From JAVBKU01 sp031553875 (lineage in GTDB: Bacteria; Bacteroidota; Bacteroidia; Bacteroidales; Rikenellaceae), in NCBI GenBank assembly GCA_031553875.1, contig JAVBKU010000032.1:1-34069 (forward strand): 34,069 nucleotides of DNA. The letters are read 5' to 3'. Below, piece after piece: positions 14,235 to 23,308 of this stretch. The position numbers were made by a program, and so were the translations under genes. Below the pieces are notes generated by a model, which saw only the letters and a list, made by a program, of their open reading frames with translations, was not told the DNA's origin and did not search any database. How positions within the stretch are numbered: the stretch's first letter is position 1; every line of letters starts with the position of its first letter.

Positions 14235-16139
14235 TTAATACGGCCTCTCGTTGCGTTTTTCGTAGAAGTTGATGAACGCCTTGTTGGCCACCATGCAGCC
14301 GCCGGGGGTGGGATAATTGCCCGTAAAGTACCAGTCGCCATTGTGCACGGGGATGGCCTTGCGCAAGTCCTCAACGCTCTGGAACACCAGCTCCACCTCG
14401 GCCTTGATCTCGGGGGCGGTGACTATCTGGGCTATCTTGGCGGAAATTTCGTCGTCGGTAAATGGCTCGTAGATAGCCTTCACGCAGTTCACAGGCTTGG
14501 CCGGGCGCATCTTGACCTGGTTCTTGCAAGCGGCGTACACGTCCTCTATGACATGCCACATACCCCTCTCGTGGAGCAGGTCGATGGCGGCGCGGAAGGC
14601 CACGAACTCGCCCAGGCGCGACATGTCGATGCCATAGCAGTCGGGGTAGCGTATCTGGGGGGCCGAAGAACAGATAACGATCTTCTTGGGATTGAGCCTG
14701 TCGAGTATGCGCAGGATGCTCTGGCGGAGCGTAGTGCCGCGCACGATGGAGTCGTCGAGGATGACGAGGTTGTCCTTTCCGTCGCGGATATTACCGTAGG
14801 TGACATCGTAGACGTGGGCCACGAGGTCGTCACGCTGGTCGTCCTGGGTGATGAACGTGCGCATCTTGACGTCCTTGATAGCTATCTTCTCGAAGCGGGG
14901 ACGGTGGCACATTATCTTGTCTAGTTTCTCCCTGTCGAGCGAAGCTCCGAGGGCCAATATCTGCTCCTTGCGCTGCTCGGCGCAGTAGTCCTCCATGCCG
15001 CTCTGGAGGCCGTAGTAGGCGCTCTCGGCGGTATTGGGTATGTATGAGAAGACTGTATGCTCGATGTCGCCGCCGATGCTCTTCATTATCTGGGGTATCA
15101 GCCTGCGGCCCAGCTCCTTGCGCTCACGGTAGATGTCCTGGTCGCTGCCTCGCGAGAAGTAAATGCGCTCGAACGAGCAGGGGGTCACGGGCTGGGGGGC
15201 GGTGAAAGGCTCGACGCTGATCTCCCCGTCGCGCCTTACGATCAGTGCGTGGGCGGGCTCGAGCTCTTTGATACTGTCGTAGGAGTAGTTGAACGTGGTC
15301 TGTATCACGGCCCTCTCGGAGGCGGCCACCACTATCTCGTCGTCGGCATAATAGAACGCGGGGCGGATACCGCAGGCGTCACGCATAATAAAGGCGTCGC
15401 CGTGGCCCAGAAGGCCCGCCATAACGTATCCCCCGTCCCACCTGCGGGCAGAGAGGGAAAGTATCTCCTTGAGGTCTATGTTCTTGGCCAGCATTTCGGT
15501 GATCTCCACCTTGGAATGGCCCTTGGCCTTGAAGTAGCGGTATTTGTCCTCGTTCTCGCGGTCTATGAAGTGGCCGATACGTTCGAGTATGGTAACGGTG
15601 TCGGTGGTGGCAACGGGGTACTGGCCCATGTCGCGCAGGCGACCGAACAGCTCGTCGATATTTGTAAAGTTGAAGTTACCGGCCAGCACGAGGTTGCGCG
15701 TGATCCAGTTGCTCTCCCGGGATACGGGGTGCAGGGAATTTTCGTCGTTCTTGCCGAAAGTGCCGTAGCGGAGGTGGCCCAGGAAAAGCTCGCCTGTGAA
15801 CTCTACGTTGCTCTTGAGCCAGTTGGCATCACGGAGCATTTCGGGGGTAGCCGAAGCCGAGCACTCGTTGATGCCCTTATGTATGCGGGAAAATACGTCT
15901 TTTATGGGGGCGTCGGCACCGGAGCGGACGCGGTTGATATACACGCTGCCGGGCTTGGGATAGAGCTTGATGTTGGCGATGCCCGCACCGTCCTGCCCGC
16001 GGTTGTGCTGTTTCTCCATGAGTATCTGCATCTTGTTAAGCCCGTAGAAAGGAGTGCCGTACTTGTCGATGTAATAACCCAGGGGTTTAAGAAGTCGGAT
16101 GAAGGCAATACCACACTCGTGCTTGATGCTGTCGCTCAT
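14235..16139 (-). CDS. PurF-like amidophosphoribosyltransferase (long Bacteroidota form)
   Basis: This 634-aa protein has an N-terminal class II glutamine amidotransferase domain. The catalytic Cys is Cys9 (HECGIAF), so an 8-residue propeptide would need removal. NRGQDGAGIA and the LGHLRYGTFG segment follow. The C-terminal half is a type I phosphoribosyltransferase domain with PRPP motif NLVILDDSIVRGTTL. PurF transfers ammonia from glutamine to PRPP, the first step of purine synthesis. The protein is about 130-160 residues longer than canonical PurF, and I believe Bacteroidota often carry both a short PurF and this long form. It may therefore be a paralog with a separate role, and I leave the symbol empty. 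It is monocistronic, with its own terminator. Confidence 0.85.
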   Translation of the reverse strand: MSDSIKHECGIAFIRLLKPLGYYIDKYGTPFYGLNKMQILMEKQHNRGQDGAGIANIKLYPKPGSVYINRVRSGADAPIKDVFSRIHKGINECSASATPEMLRDANWLKSNVEFTGELFLGHLRYGTFGKNDENSLHPVSRESNWITRNLVLAGNFNFTNIDELFGRLRDMGQYPVATTDTVTILERIGHFIDRENEDKYRYFKAKGHSKVEITEMLAKNIDLKEILSLSARRWDGGYVMAGLLGHGDAFIMRDACGIRPAFYYADDEIVVAASERAVIQTTFNYSYDSIKELEPAHALIVRRDGEISVEPFTAPQPVTPCSFERIYFSRGSDQDIYRERKELGRRLIPQIMKSIGGDIEHTVFSYIPNTAESAYYGLQSGMEDYCAEQRKEQILALGASLDREKLDKIMCHRPRFEKIAIKDVKMRTFITQDDQRDDLVAHVYDVTYGNIRDGKDNLVILDDSIVRGTTLRQSILRILDRLNPKKIVICSSAPQIRYPDCYGIDMSRLGEFVAFRAAIDLLHERGMWHVIEDVYAACKNQVKMRPAKPVNCVKAIYEPFTDDEISAKIAQIVTAPEIKAEVELVFQSVEDLRKAIPVHNGDWYFTGNYPTPGGCMVANKAFINFYEKRNERPY

Positions 16140-16165
16140 AATAAAGTATGTTAAATAAGGTGTCG

Positions 16166-16173
16166 CAAATATA
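16166..16173 (-). promoter_or_regulatory. -7 box of the PurF-like gene
   Basis: On the minus strand TATATTTG matches TAnnTTTG exactly, 26 nt before the ATG. No clear -33 TTG is present at the right distance. Confidence 0.5.
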
Positions 16174-16189
16174 CTCCTAAAATGGGAAA

Positions 16190-16224
16190 TTTGCGGTATT
16201 CTTACCCAAAAAAATGTATCTTTG
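16190..16224 (+). promoter_or_regulatory. Promoter of rpe
   Basis: The -7 box TATCTTTG (16217-16224) is perfect. A TTTG at 16190-16193 could be the -33 element, although the 23-nt spacing is long. Transcription would start near 16228, downstream of the first in-frame ATG at 16214, which rules that start out and supports 16241. Confidence 0.6.
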
Positions 16225-16240
16225 TGGAAATTTTAAGACT

Positions 16241-16897
16241 ATGCCACGGATTATTTCAGTATCGGTGCTTTCGGCCGACTTCGGACAGCTCAATAGGGAC
16301 ATGGACATGATCAACCGCAGCGAGGCCGAGTGGGTGCATATCGACGTGATGGACGGCGTGTTCGTGCCCAACATTTCGTTCGGCTTCCCCGTGCTCAAAT
16401 ATATCACCGCGGCAAGTCCGAAGTTCATGGACGTACACCTTATGATAATCGAGCCAGAGCGCTACGTAGAACGTTTCGCTGAGGCGGGCGCCGATATGAT
16501 AACCATACATTACGAAGCCGTGGCGGATATCGAAGAGACATTAGACCTTATAAAAAAACAGGGAGTGAAGTGCGGCATCTCGATAAAGCCCGCGACGCCC
16601 GTGGAGGAGATAGCCCACCTCGTAGGCAAGGTCGACCTTGTACTCGTGATGAGCGTCGAGCCGGGTTTTGGAGGACAGAAGTTCATGCCCGAATCGGTGG
16701 GCAAGGTGAAGAAGTTGCGCGAAATTATCGACACCAACGGCTACTCTACCTTAATCGAGATCGACGGAGGCGTGGGTACGGGCAATGCGGGGATGCTTTT
16801 CGAGGCCGGATGCGACGCCCTGGTGGCAGGTAACGCCATTTTCGCCAGCCCCGACCCCGAGCAAACCATTAAGGATATGCTCGCCGCAAAGGCATAA
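16241..16897 (+). CDS. rpe: Ribulose-phosphate 3-epimerase
   Basis: This 218-aa TIM-barrel enzyme interconverts ribulose 5-phosphate and xylulose 5-phosphate in the non-oxidative pentose phosphate pathway. Family motifs seen are SVLSADFGQL near the start, HIDVMDGVFVPNISFG with metal-binding His and Asp, MDVHLMI, VMSVEPGFGGQKF and EIDGGVG. The start at 16241 (MPRIISVSVL) is chosen because the -7 box lies across the upstream in-frame ATG. The gene is divergent from the PurF-like gene and stands 75 nt before the ABC-F gene on the same strand. Confidence 0.95.
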   Translation: MPRIISVSVLSADFGQLNRDMDMINRSEAEWVHIDVMDGVFVPNISFGFPVLKYITAASPKFMDVHLMIIEPERYVERFAEAGADMITIHYEAVADIEETLDLIKKQGVKCGISIKPATPVEEIAHLVGKVDLVLVMSVEPGFGGQKFMPESVGKVKKLREIIDTNGYSTLIEIDGGVGTGNAGMLFEAGCDALVAGNAIFASPDPEQTIKDMLAAKA

Positions 16898-16972
16898 AAT
16901 GCCGCGACATCACAAAATTAAAATAATCAACACGTTATAGTTTCGCTCTCGAGGCGAACCCCTTTTTCATTA

Positions 16973-19024
16973 ATGATTTCCGTAGACAATCTGACGGTCA
17001 GTTTCGGAGGAACCGACCTTTTCAAAGACATATCATTCCTTATCAACGCCAAAGACCGCGTGGGCCTCGTGGGCAAGAACGGGGCGGGCAAGTCGACCAT
17101 GCTCAAGATCCTGATAGGCGAGCAGACCCCGACATCGGGCGGCGTGTCGAAAAACGGCGATTGCACGCTCGGCTATCTGCCGCAGCAGATGAAGATAGCC
17201 GACTCCACCACCCTATTCAAGGAGACGGCCAAGGCGTTCGACGAAGTGATCGCACTCGAAAAGGAGATCGAACATCTCGGTCACCAGATCACCGTGCGTA
17301 CCGACTATGAGAGCGACGAATACTCGGCACTTATCCACCGCCTGACTGACGCTACCGAGCGTTACCATATCTTAGGCGGCGACAACCGCGAGGCGGAGAT
17401 CGAGAAAACGCTGCTCGGCCTGGGCTTCGAACGTAAGGATTTCGAACGGCCGTCGAAGGAGTTCAGCGGCGGGTGGCGCATGCGTATCGAGCTTGCTAAG
17501 CTCCTGCTGCGTAAGCCTTCGGTGTTCCTGCTCGACGAGCCGACCAACCACCTCGACATAGAGAGTATACAGTGGCTCGAAACATACCTCAAGGAGTATA
17601 ATGGCGCCGTGGTGCTCATATCCCACGACCGGGCATTCCTCGACAACGTCACTACGCGCACGATAGAGTTATCGCTGGGCAAGGCCTACGACTACCGCGT
17701 GCCGTACAGTAAATATGTGGTACTGAGGGCCGAGCGCCGCGAGCAGCAGATGGCCGCGTACGCCAACCAGCAGAAGCTAATCGAGCAGACGCAGGAGTTC
17801 ATCGACCGCTTCCGCTACAAGCCCTCGAAATCGAACCAGGTGCAGTCGAGGGTCAAGCAACTCGACAAACTCGATATCATAGAGGTCGACGACGAGGACC
17901 TGTCGTCCATGCACATCAAGTTCCCGCCCGCGCCCCGTTCGGGTCAGGTGGTGGTGGAGGCCAAGGACGCAGGCAAGGCTTTCGGGCCGAAGCGCGTGTT
18001 CAGCGACGCCAATATCGTCATAGAACGCGGTGAGAAGATAGCCCTGGTGGGGCGCAACGGCGAGGGTAAGACCACTTTCTCGCGCCTTATATTAAACGAG
18101 ATACAGCCCACTGAAGGCAGCGTGCGCGTGGGGTACAACGTGAATATCGGTTACTTCGCCCAGAATCAGGACGACCTTATGGACGGCGAATTCACCGTGT
18201 TCGACACCCTCGACCGCGTGGCTGTGGGCGACATACGTACCCGGCTGAGGGATATCCTGGGAGCTTTCCTTTTCAGGGGCGAGGATATAGACAAGAAGGT
18301 GAAAGTGCTCTCGGGCGGCGAGCGTTCGAGACTGGCGATGGCCCGCCTGATGCTCGAGCCGTACAACCTGTTGATCCTCGACGAGCCTACCAACCATATG
18401 GACATGCGCTCGAAGGATATCATGAAAAAGGCGCTGGTGGAGTACAACGGCACGGTGATCGTGGTCTCGCACGACAGGGAGTTCCTCGACGGACTGGTGA
18501 ACAAGGTGTACGAATTCCGCGACGGCAAGGTGAAGGAGCATATCGGCGGTATATACGACTTCCTCGAGAAGAAGAAGATGCTCTCCATGCGTGAATTGGA
18601 GGCCAAGCAGGCCCCGGCGGAGGTCCCGGAGAAAGAGGTGAAGCAAACGGTATCCGGGGGGCAGAAAAAGCCTGCCGAAGCCAGGCCCGCCACTGAAACC
18701 GCTCCAAAGCAAACCCCTCAAACCCCGAAGGCTCAACAGAACACCCCCTCCGACAAGACCAAGGGGATGAGCTACGAGCAAAAGAAGGAGTACGACAGGC
18801 AGGTGCGCCGCGTGGCTTCGCGCATAGAGCAGACCGAAGAGGAGATAATGAAAATAGAGGGTGAGATCGAGGAGATGGACCACAAGATGTCCGACCCAGC
18901 CGCCTACGGTATCGACCTATCCGACGGCACGGTATTCGCCTCGTACGAAGCACTGAAAAAGCGTGTGGGAGAACTGGTGACAGAGTGGGAACAGCTTAAC
19001 AATGAATTAAATACCCTAAAATAA
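16973..19024 (+). CDS. ABC-F family ATPase with C-terminal coiled coil (Uup/YdiF-like)
   Basis: This 683-aa soluble protein has two ATP-binding cassettes. Cassette 1 has GLVGKNGAGKST, signature FSGGWRMRIELAKLLL and LLDEPTNHLDIES. Cassette 2 has ALVGRNGEGKTT, LSGGERSRLAMARLML and ILDEPTNHMD. A charged linker joins them. After cassette 2 comes a low-complexity region rich in Pro, Ala, Lys and Gln (about residues 535-595), then a predicted coiled coil (EQTEEEIMKIEGEIEEMDHK), as in Uup. Proteins of this group act on ribosomes or DNA intermediates; the precise role is not readable here. Its stop codon overlaps the rlmB start in TAATG, so translation is probably coupled. Confidence 0.9.
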   Translation: MISVDNLTVSFGGTDLFKDISFLINAKDRVGLVGKNGAGKSTMLKILIGEQTPTSGGVSKNGDCTLGYLPQQMKIADSTTLFKETAKAFDEVIALEKEIEHLGHQITVRTDYESDEYSALIHRLTDATERYHILGGDNREAEIEKTLLGLGFERKDFERPSKEFSGGWRMRIELAKLLLRKPSVFLLDEPTNHLDIESIQWLETYLKEYNGAVVLISHDRAFLDNVTTRTIELSLGKAYDYRVPYSKYVVLRAERREQQMAAYANQQKLIEQTQEFIDRFRYKPSKSNQVQSRVKQLDKLDIIEVDDEDLSSMHIKFPPAPRSGQVVVEAKDAGKAFGPKRVFSDANIVIERGEKIALVGRNGEGKTTFSRLILNEIQPTEGSVRVGYNVNIGYFAQNQDDLMDGEFTVFDTLDRVAVGDIRTRLRDILGAFLFRGEDIDKKVKVLSGGERSRLAMARLMLEPYNLLILDEPTNHMDMRSKDIMKKALVEYNGTVIVVSHDREFLDGLVNKVYEFRDGKVKEHIGGIYDFLEKKKMLSMRELEAKQAPAEVPEKEVKQTVSGGQKKPAEARPATETAPKQTPQTPKAQQNTPSDKTKGMSYEQKKEYDRQVRRVASRIEQTEEEIMKIEGEIEEMDHKMSDPAAYGIDLSDGTVFASYEALKKRVGELVTEWEQLNNELNTLK

Positions 19025-19761
19025 TGAAAGAGAACATGATCTTCGGGATACGTCCCGTAATCGAGGCCGTCGAAGCCGGACGTCAGGTCGACAAGGTCTT
19101 CATCAAAAAGGGCTCGGAGGGTGTGCTGTTGCAGGAACTGCGCAATATCTGCCGCGACAACCGTATCCCCGTGCAGGACGTGCCGGTAGAGAAGCTCAAC
19201 CGCCTCACGCGGGCCAACCACCAGGGGGTCATCGCCCAGATGTCGCCCATAGAGTACGCAGAGATAAGCGACGTACTGGCGGGGCTGGACGAGGATCAGA
19301 CGCCCCTTGTCGTGGTGTTCGACGGGGTGACCGACGTGCGCAACTTCGGGGCGATAGCCCGCAGCGCCGAGTGCGCCGGGGCCCACGCCCTCATCGTACC
19401 GCTGAAGAACTCTGCCCCCGTGAATGCCGACGCCATAAAAACCTCGGCCGGGGCGCTCAACATAATCCCGGTATGCCGCGTGGGCAGTATCCGCAACACG
19501 CTGAAATATCTCCAGGGCGAGGGAATGCAGGTGGTGGCGGCAAGCGAAAAGAGCAATACCCTGCTGTTCGAGGCCGACCTTGCGAAGCCCACGGTAATCG
19601 TGATGGGCAGCGAAGATACCGGTATATCGAAGGAGGTGCTCAAGATGTGCGACGTGCAGCTGGCCATACCTATCGTGGGGAGCATCAGCTCGCTTAACGT
19701 GGGAGCGGCAGCGGCCGTGATGCTGTTCGAGGCCGTAAGGCAGAGGACTGAGAGGATGTAG
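19024..19761 (+). CDS. rlmB: 23S rRNA (guanosine-2'-O)-methyltransferase RlmB (SpoU family)
   Basis: This 245-aa SPOUT-class enzyme uses SAM to methylate the ribose of a conserved G in domain V of 23S rRNA (G2251 in E. coli). The N-terminal substrate domain starts IFGIRPVIEAVEAG. The knotted catalytic domain shows motif 1 (FDGVTDVRNFGAIARSAE), motif 2 (VIVMGSEDTGIS) and motif 3 (IPIVGSISSLNVGAAAAV). The start overlaps the ABC-F stop, which links two ribosome-related functions. The assignment to RlmB over TrmH rests on length and motif style. Confidence 0.88.
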   Translation: MKENMIFGIRPVIEAVEAGRQVDKVFIKKGSEGVLLQELRNICRDNRIPVQDVPVEKLNRLTRANHQGVIAQMSPIEYAEISDVLAGLDEDQTPLVVVFDGVTDVRNFGAIARSAECAGAHALIVPLKNSAPVNADAIKTSAGALNIIPVCRVGSIRNTLKYLQGEGMQVVAASEKSNTLLFEADLAKPTVIVMGSEDTGISKEVLKMCDVQLAIPIVGSISSLNVGAAAAVMLFEAVRQRTERM

Positions 19762-19815
19762 GTTCTTCTGCCCCGTGTTTGGCAAGGATTGCGTAGCGAA
19801 TTGCGGTGTATATAT

Positions 19816-19848
19816 CCGCGGCTCGCACCTCTGGTGCGCCCACCGCGG
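19816..19848. repeat. Intergenic hairpin between rlmB and the M20 gene
   Basis: CCGCGG (19816-19821) pairs with CCGCGG (19843-19848) around an inner stem CGCACC (19824-19829), TCT loop and GGTGCG (19833-19838). On the minus strand it shares TGGGCGCA and GAGCCG blocks with the element between pstB and phoU, separated here by 10 extra bases. There is no U-tract. The rest of the 211-nt gap holds only the M20 gene promoter. Confidence 0.6.
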
Positions 19849-19956
19849 CCGCAGAAATAAAGATGTTTCCACAGCTATGCGGCGTGGAATGATTAAAAAG
19901 GCGTTAAAAAGAACGGAGGCAATAAATTTTAAGCAGTTTCTTACTATATTGCGTTA

Positions 19957-19964
19957 TAATTTTG
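19957..19964 (+). promoter_or_regulatory. -7 box of the M20 deacylase gene
   Basis: TAATTTTG matches TAnnTTTG exactly and ends only 8 nt before the ATG at 19973, so the mRNA would have a leader of about 4-5 nt. No good -33 TTG is visible. Confidence 0.5.
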
Positions 19965-19972
19965 CCATTGAT

Positions 19973-21034
19973 ATGGATATAGAGACTTTATACGAAGGTG
20001 CGGTAGAGCTGCTTAAAAAGCTTATCTCCACCCCGTCGATAAGCAAGGAGGAGGATAAGACAGCGGATGTGGTCGCGTCGTTCCTGTCGTCGCGCGGCAT
20101 AGAAATCTCGCGCAAGGGCAACAACGTGTGGGCGCGCAACAAGTATTTCGACCCCTCTAAGCCCACCATCCTACTCAACTCGCACCACGACACCGTTAAG
20201 CCCAACAGCGCTTACACGCGCGACCCATTTTCTCCCGACGTGGTGGACGGCAGGCTCTACGGCTTAGGCAGCAACGACGCAGGGGCCAGCGTGGTGTCGC
20301 TGTTGGCTGTCTTCCTCTATTTCTACGAACGTAAAGACCTTAAATACAACATCATAGTCGCCATAACCGCCGAGGAGGAGATCTCCGGACACGGCGGCCT
20401 TGAATCTGTTATACCTGAACTGGGCGATCTGGAATTCGCCATCGTGGGCGAGCCTACACAGATGCATCTGGCCATAGCCGAAAGGGGGCTGATGGTGATA
20501 GACTGCAAGGCGCGGGGCATATCGGGCCACGCGGCCCGGGGTGAGGGCGTGAACGCCATATACGAGGCTCTGCCCGACATAGAGTGGTTCCGCACGTACC
20601 GTTTCGAGAAGGTGTCCGATCTGTTCGGGCCCATCAAGATGAGCGTCACGATGATAAACGCTGGAAGCCAGCACAACGTGGTGCCCGCCGAATGCGACTT
20701 CACCGTCGACATCCGCGTGACCGACAAATACACCCTCGAGGAGGTGTTGGACGAGATACGCCGCAACGTCAAGTGCGAGGTACACCCCCGCTCCATAAGG
20801 CTCAAGCCGTCGAGCATATCGCCCGAGCACCCTATCGTACGCGCGGGTGTGGCCATGGGGCGCAATACCTACGGCTCCCCCACCACCTCCGACCAGGCCC
20901 TGCTCACCATACCCTCGCTCAAGCTGGGCGTGGGCGACTCGGCACGTTCGCACGCAGCCGACGAGTATGTGATGCTCGACGAAATACGCGAGGGCATAGA
21001 ACTGTATATCAAACTGTTATCCTCTATAATTTAA
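19973..21034 (+). CDS. M20-family deacylase, probable N-acyl-ornithine/citrulline deacetylase (ArgE-type)
   Basis: This 353-aa zinc hydrolase starts at 19973 (MDIETLYEGAVELLKKL). The longer open frame from 19775 is mostly untranslated upstream sequence. Metal and catalytic motifs seen are LLNSHHDTV (zinc His and catalytic Asp), GLGSNDAGAS (bridging Asp), TAEEEISGHGG (catalytic Glu pair), VGEPTQ, and a C-terminal SRSHAADEY-like segment with the last His ligand. The dimerisation domain lies in the middle. The position 4 nt before argH points to arginine biosynthesis. Some Bacteroidota use N-succinyl in place of N-acetyl intermediates, so the acyl group and whether ornithine or citrulline is the substrate are open. 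No other arg genes are in the window. Confidence 0.85.
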   Translation: MDIETLYEGAVELLKKLISTPSISKEEDKTADVVASFLSSRGIEISRKGNNVWARNKYFDPSKPTILLNSHHDTVKPNSAYTRDPFSPDVVDGRLYGLGSNDAGASVVSLLAVFLYFYERKDLKYNIIVAITAEEEISGHGGLESVIPELGDLEFAIVGEPTQMHLAIAERGLMVIDCKARGISGHAARGEGVNAIYEALPDIEWFRTYRFEKVSDLFGPIKMSVTMINAGSQHNVVPAECDFTVDIRVTDKYTLEEVLDEIRRNVKCEVHPRSIRLKPSSISPEHPIVRAGVAMGRNTYGSPTTSDQALLTIPSLKLGVGDSARSHAADEYVMLDEIREGIELYIKLLSSII

Positions 21035-21038
21035 AGCC

Positions 21039-22373
21039 ATGGCAAAACTCTGGGCTAAAAATACCGATTCCAATAAGAGGGTCGAAACGTTCACCGTCGG
21101 CCGCGACCGCGAGATGGACCTCCGCCTTGCCGAAGCCGACATACTCGGCTCCCTGGCCCACACACGCATGCTCCAGGCCGTGGGGCTGATGTCAGATAAA
21201 GACCTCTCTCTCGTACAGAAGGAACTTAAAAACCTGCTCAAGGAGGTGCAAAAGGGCAAATTCACCATAGACGAGGGCGTGGAAGACGTACACTCGCAGG
21301 TGGAATTCCTGCTCACGGAGCGTGTGGGCGAGGCGGGCAAGAAGATACACAGCGGACGTTCGCGGAACGACCAGGTATTGGTCGACCTGAAGATCTTCCT
21401 GCGTTCGCAGATAATGGAGATCGTGGAGGAGACCCAGGAGCTGTTCTCTACGCTCCAGACCCTCGCCGAGAAACACAAGGACGTGCTGATGCCGGGCTAC
21501 ACGCATCTGCAGATAGCCATGCCATCGTCGTTCGGACTCTGGTTCGGCGCCTATGCCGAGGGGCTGGTGGACGATATGCACATGATGCATGCGGCGTGGA
21601 GGGTGTGCAATAAAAATCCGTTAGGCTCCGCCGCAGGCTACGGCTCGTCGTTCCCGCTCGATCGCGGTATGACCACCCGCCTGCTGGGCTTCGAGGCGTT
21701 GAACTACAACGTGGTATACGCCCAAATGGGACGCGGTAAGAGCGAGAGGATAATGGCGCAGGCCATGTCGTCGGTAGCCGCCACGCTGGCTAAACTGGCG
21801 ATGGACAACACGCTGTTCCTCAACCAGAACTTCGGATTTATCTCCTATCCCGCGGAACTTACCACGGGGTCGAGCATCATGCCCCACAAGAAAAATCCCG
21901 ACGTATGGGAGATCATGCGCGGCAAGTGTAACCTCATACAGGCGCTTCCGGGCCAGATCGCCTTGATGACGACCAACCTGCCTTCGGGCTACCACCGCGA
22001 CCTGCAATTGCTCAAGGAGGTGCTCTTTCCCGCCATAGCCGACCTCAGGGAGTGCATATCTATGGCCAAATATATGCTCGAAAATATATCGATGAAGGAA
22101 GATATACTCTCCGACAGCAAGTACGACTACCTGTTCAGCGTGGAGGTAGTGAATAATATGGTCCTGGGCGGCGTACCTTTCCGCGAGGCATACAAGCGCG
22201 TGGGGCTCGACATCGAGAGCGGCAAGTTCTCGCCCGAGCGCAGCGTGAAGCACACCCATGAGGGCAGCATCGGCAACCCGTGCATCGCAGAGGTGGGTAT
22301 GCTCATGCAGGAGGCTGTCGCTGAATTCGGCTTCGACCGGGTACGCGGGGCGGAGAAGGCGCTGGCAGAATAA
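21039..22373 (+). CDS. argH: Argininosuccinate lyase
   Basis: This 444-aa member of the fumarase/aspartase superfamily splits argininosuccinate into arginine and fumarate, the last step of arginine synthesis. The signature GSSIMPHKKNPD, with its flexible catalytic serine loop, is intact. SGRSRNDQV, the TH pair in MPGYTHLQIAMP, and GSAAGYGSSFPLDR are also present. The start follows the M20 deacylase by 4 nt, so the two form an operon. The length is slightly under the usual 455-465 residues. Confidence 0.95.
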   Translation: MAKLWAKNTDSNKRVETFTVGRDREMDLRLAEADILGSLAHTRMLQAVGLMSDKDLSLVQKELKNLLKEVQKGKFTIDEGVEDVHSQVEFLLTERVGEAGKKIHSGRSRNDQVLVDLKIFLRSQIMEIVEETQELFSTLQTLAEKHKDVLMPGYTHLQIAMPSSFGLWFGAYAEGLVDDMHMMHAAWRVCNKNPLGSAAGYGSSFPLDRGMTTRLLGFEALNYNVVYAQMGRGKSERIMAQAMSSVAATLAKLAMDNTLFLNQNFGFISYPAELTTGSSIMPHKKNPDVWEIMRGKCNLIQALPGQIALMTTNLPSGYHRDLQLLKEVLFPAIADLRECISMAKYMLENISMKEDILSDSKYDYLFSVEVVNNMVLGGVPFREAYKRVGLDIESGKFSPERSVKHTHEGSIGNPCIAEVGMLMQEAVAEFGFDRVRGAEKALAE

Positions 22374-22405
22374 CTTCCCCTGAAAAATAGAGTAGTAAGG
22401 CGACA

Positions 22406-23119
22406 TTGACAGGTAAATCCATATACGACCACCCGACGTTAGGGGAGATCGACGTGGTCTTCTCGTCGAGGGCGCGGAGGATATCCATCAGGATCAACTC
22501 CTCGGCCCGTTGTACCCTCACCATACCGTTGTGGAGCAGCCGAGAGGAAGCTCTCACATTCCTGGGGAGCAAGGTCGAATGGATCGAACGCACACGCGAA
22601 CGTACCCGCAAGCGCCATCCCGAACAGCTTATAGACATGCCCTACTCCACCCGCAGGCACTCCCTGCGGCTTACGCCCGTGAGCCGCAAGAGCGTGGCGG
22701 CCAAGGTAAAGGACGGAGTGATCGAGGTGCAGTACCCGCTGGAGATACGCTATGACACCCCCGAGGTGCAGAAGATAATAAAGCGCGGTATTGAGGAGGC
22801 GTGGCGGGCCGAGGCGGCGGAAATACTGCCGGAGAGGGTGCGTGGATACGCCTCGAAGTTTGGCATGAAAGTGGGGGAAGTGACCGTGCGCAATTCGCGG
22901 ACCCGTTGGGGCAGCTGCTCCTCGCGCAATGATATTTCGCTGAGCCTGCACCTGATGAAATTGCCCGACGAGCTGATAGACTACATAATAATACACGAGC
23001 TCTGCCACATACGCCACAAGAACCACGGGCCCCGTTTTTACAAGTTGTTGGACTCGCTCTGCGACGGACGCCACGAGGAACTGCGTAAGAAACTCAAGGC
23101 CTATTCGACGAGGTGGTAA
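22406..23119 (+). CDS. YgjP-type (DUF45) zinc metallopeptidase
   Basis: This 237-aa protein has the YgjP/WLM-like domain with the zinc motif HELCHIRHKNHGPRF near residue 195: two His and the catalytic Glu in HELCH, and a third His eight residues later. The preceding RNSRTRWGSCSS is the other hallmark of the family. The reading frame begins with TTG at 22406, since no ATG lies near the N-terminus; an AAGG-like site precedes it. Family members are found beside restriction systems or alone. Here the gene follows argH by 32 nt and is probably the last gene of that transcript. The physiological substrate is unknown. Confidence 0.85.
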   Translation: MTGKSIYDHPTLGEIDVVFSSRARRISIRINSSARCTLTIPLWSSREEALTFLGSKVEWIERTRERTRKRHPEQLIDMPYSTRRHSLRLTPVSRKSVAAKVKDGVIEVQYPLEIRYDTPEVQKIIKRGIEEAWRAEAAEILPERVRGYASKFGMKVGEVTVRNSRTRWGSCSSRNDISLSLHLMKLPDELIDYIIIHELCHIRHKNHGPRFYKLLDSLCDGRHEELRKKLKAYSTRW

Positions 23120-23173
23120 TATGGATTTGGTTCTTGATCCGGTCCACAGCCAGCGGAGGGGTGAAATAAGCCG

Positions 23174-23238
23174 CCAGGCGATAAATTTCAGCCCTTCGCC
23201 TGGGGTGGTTGCGGGCTGATAGCCTTGCCCGGCAAGGC
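23174..23238. repeat. Two hairpins upstream of the TPR gene
   Basis: CCAGGCGA (23174-23181) pairs with TCGCCTGG (23196-23203), and GCCTTGCC (23222-23229) pairs with GGCAAGGC (23231-23238). Neither has a U-tract. They lie in the 189-nt gap after the YgjP gene and may end that transcript weakly or shape the TPR leader. Confidence 0.45.
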
Positions 23239-23308
23239 CGAATATAAAGACAGACTAAACAAAATATTTTCACGTTATCACCTCGATAAACAGGGGACGA
23301 AAAGATTC

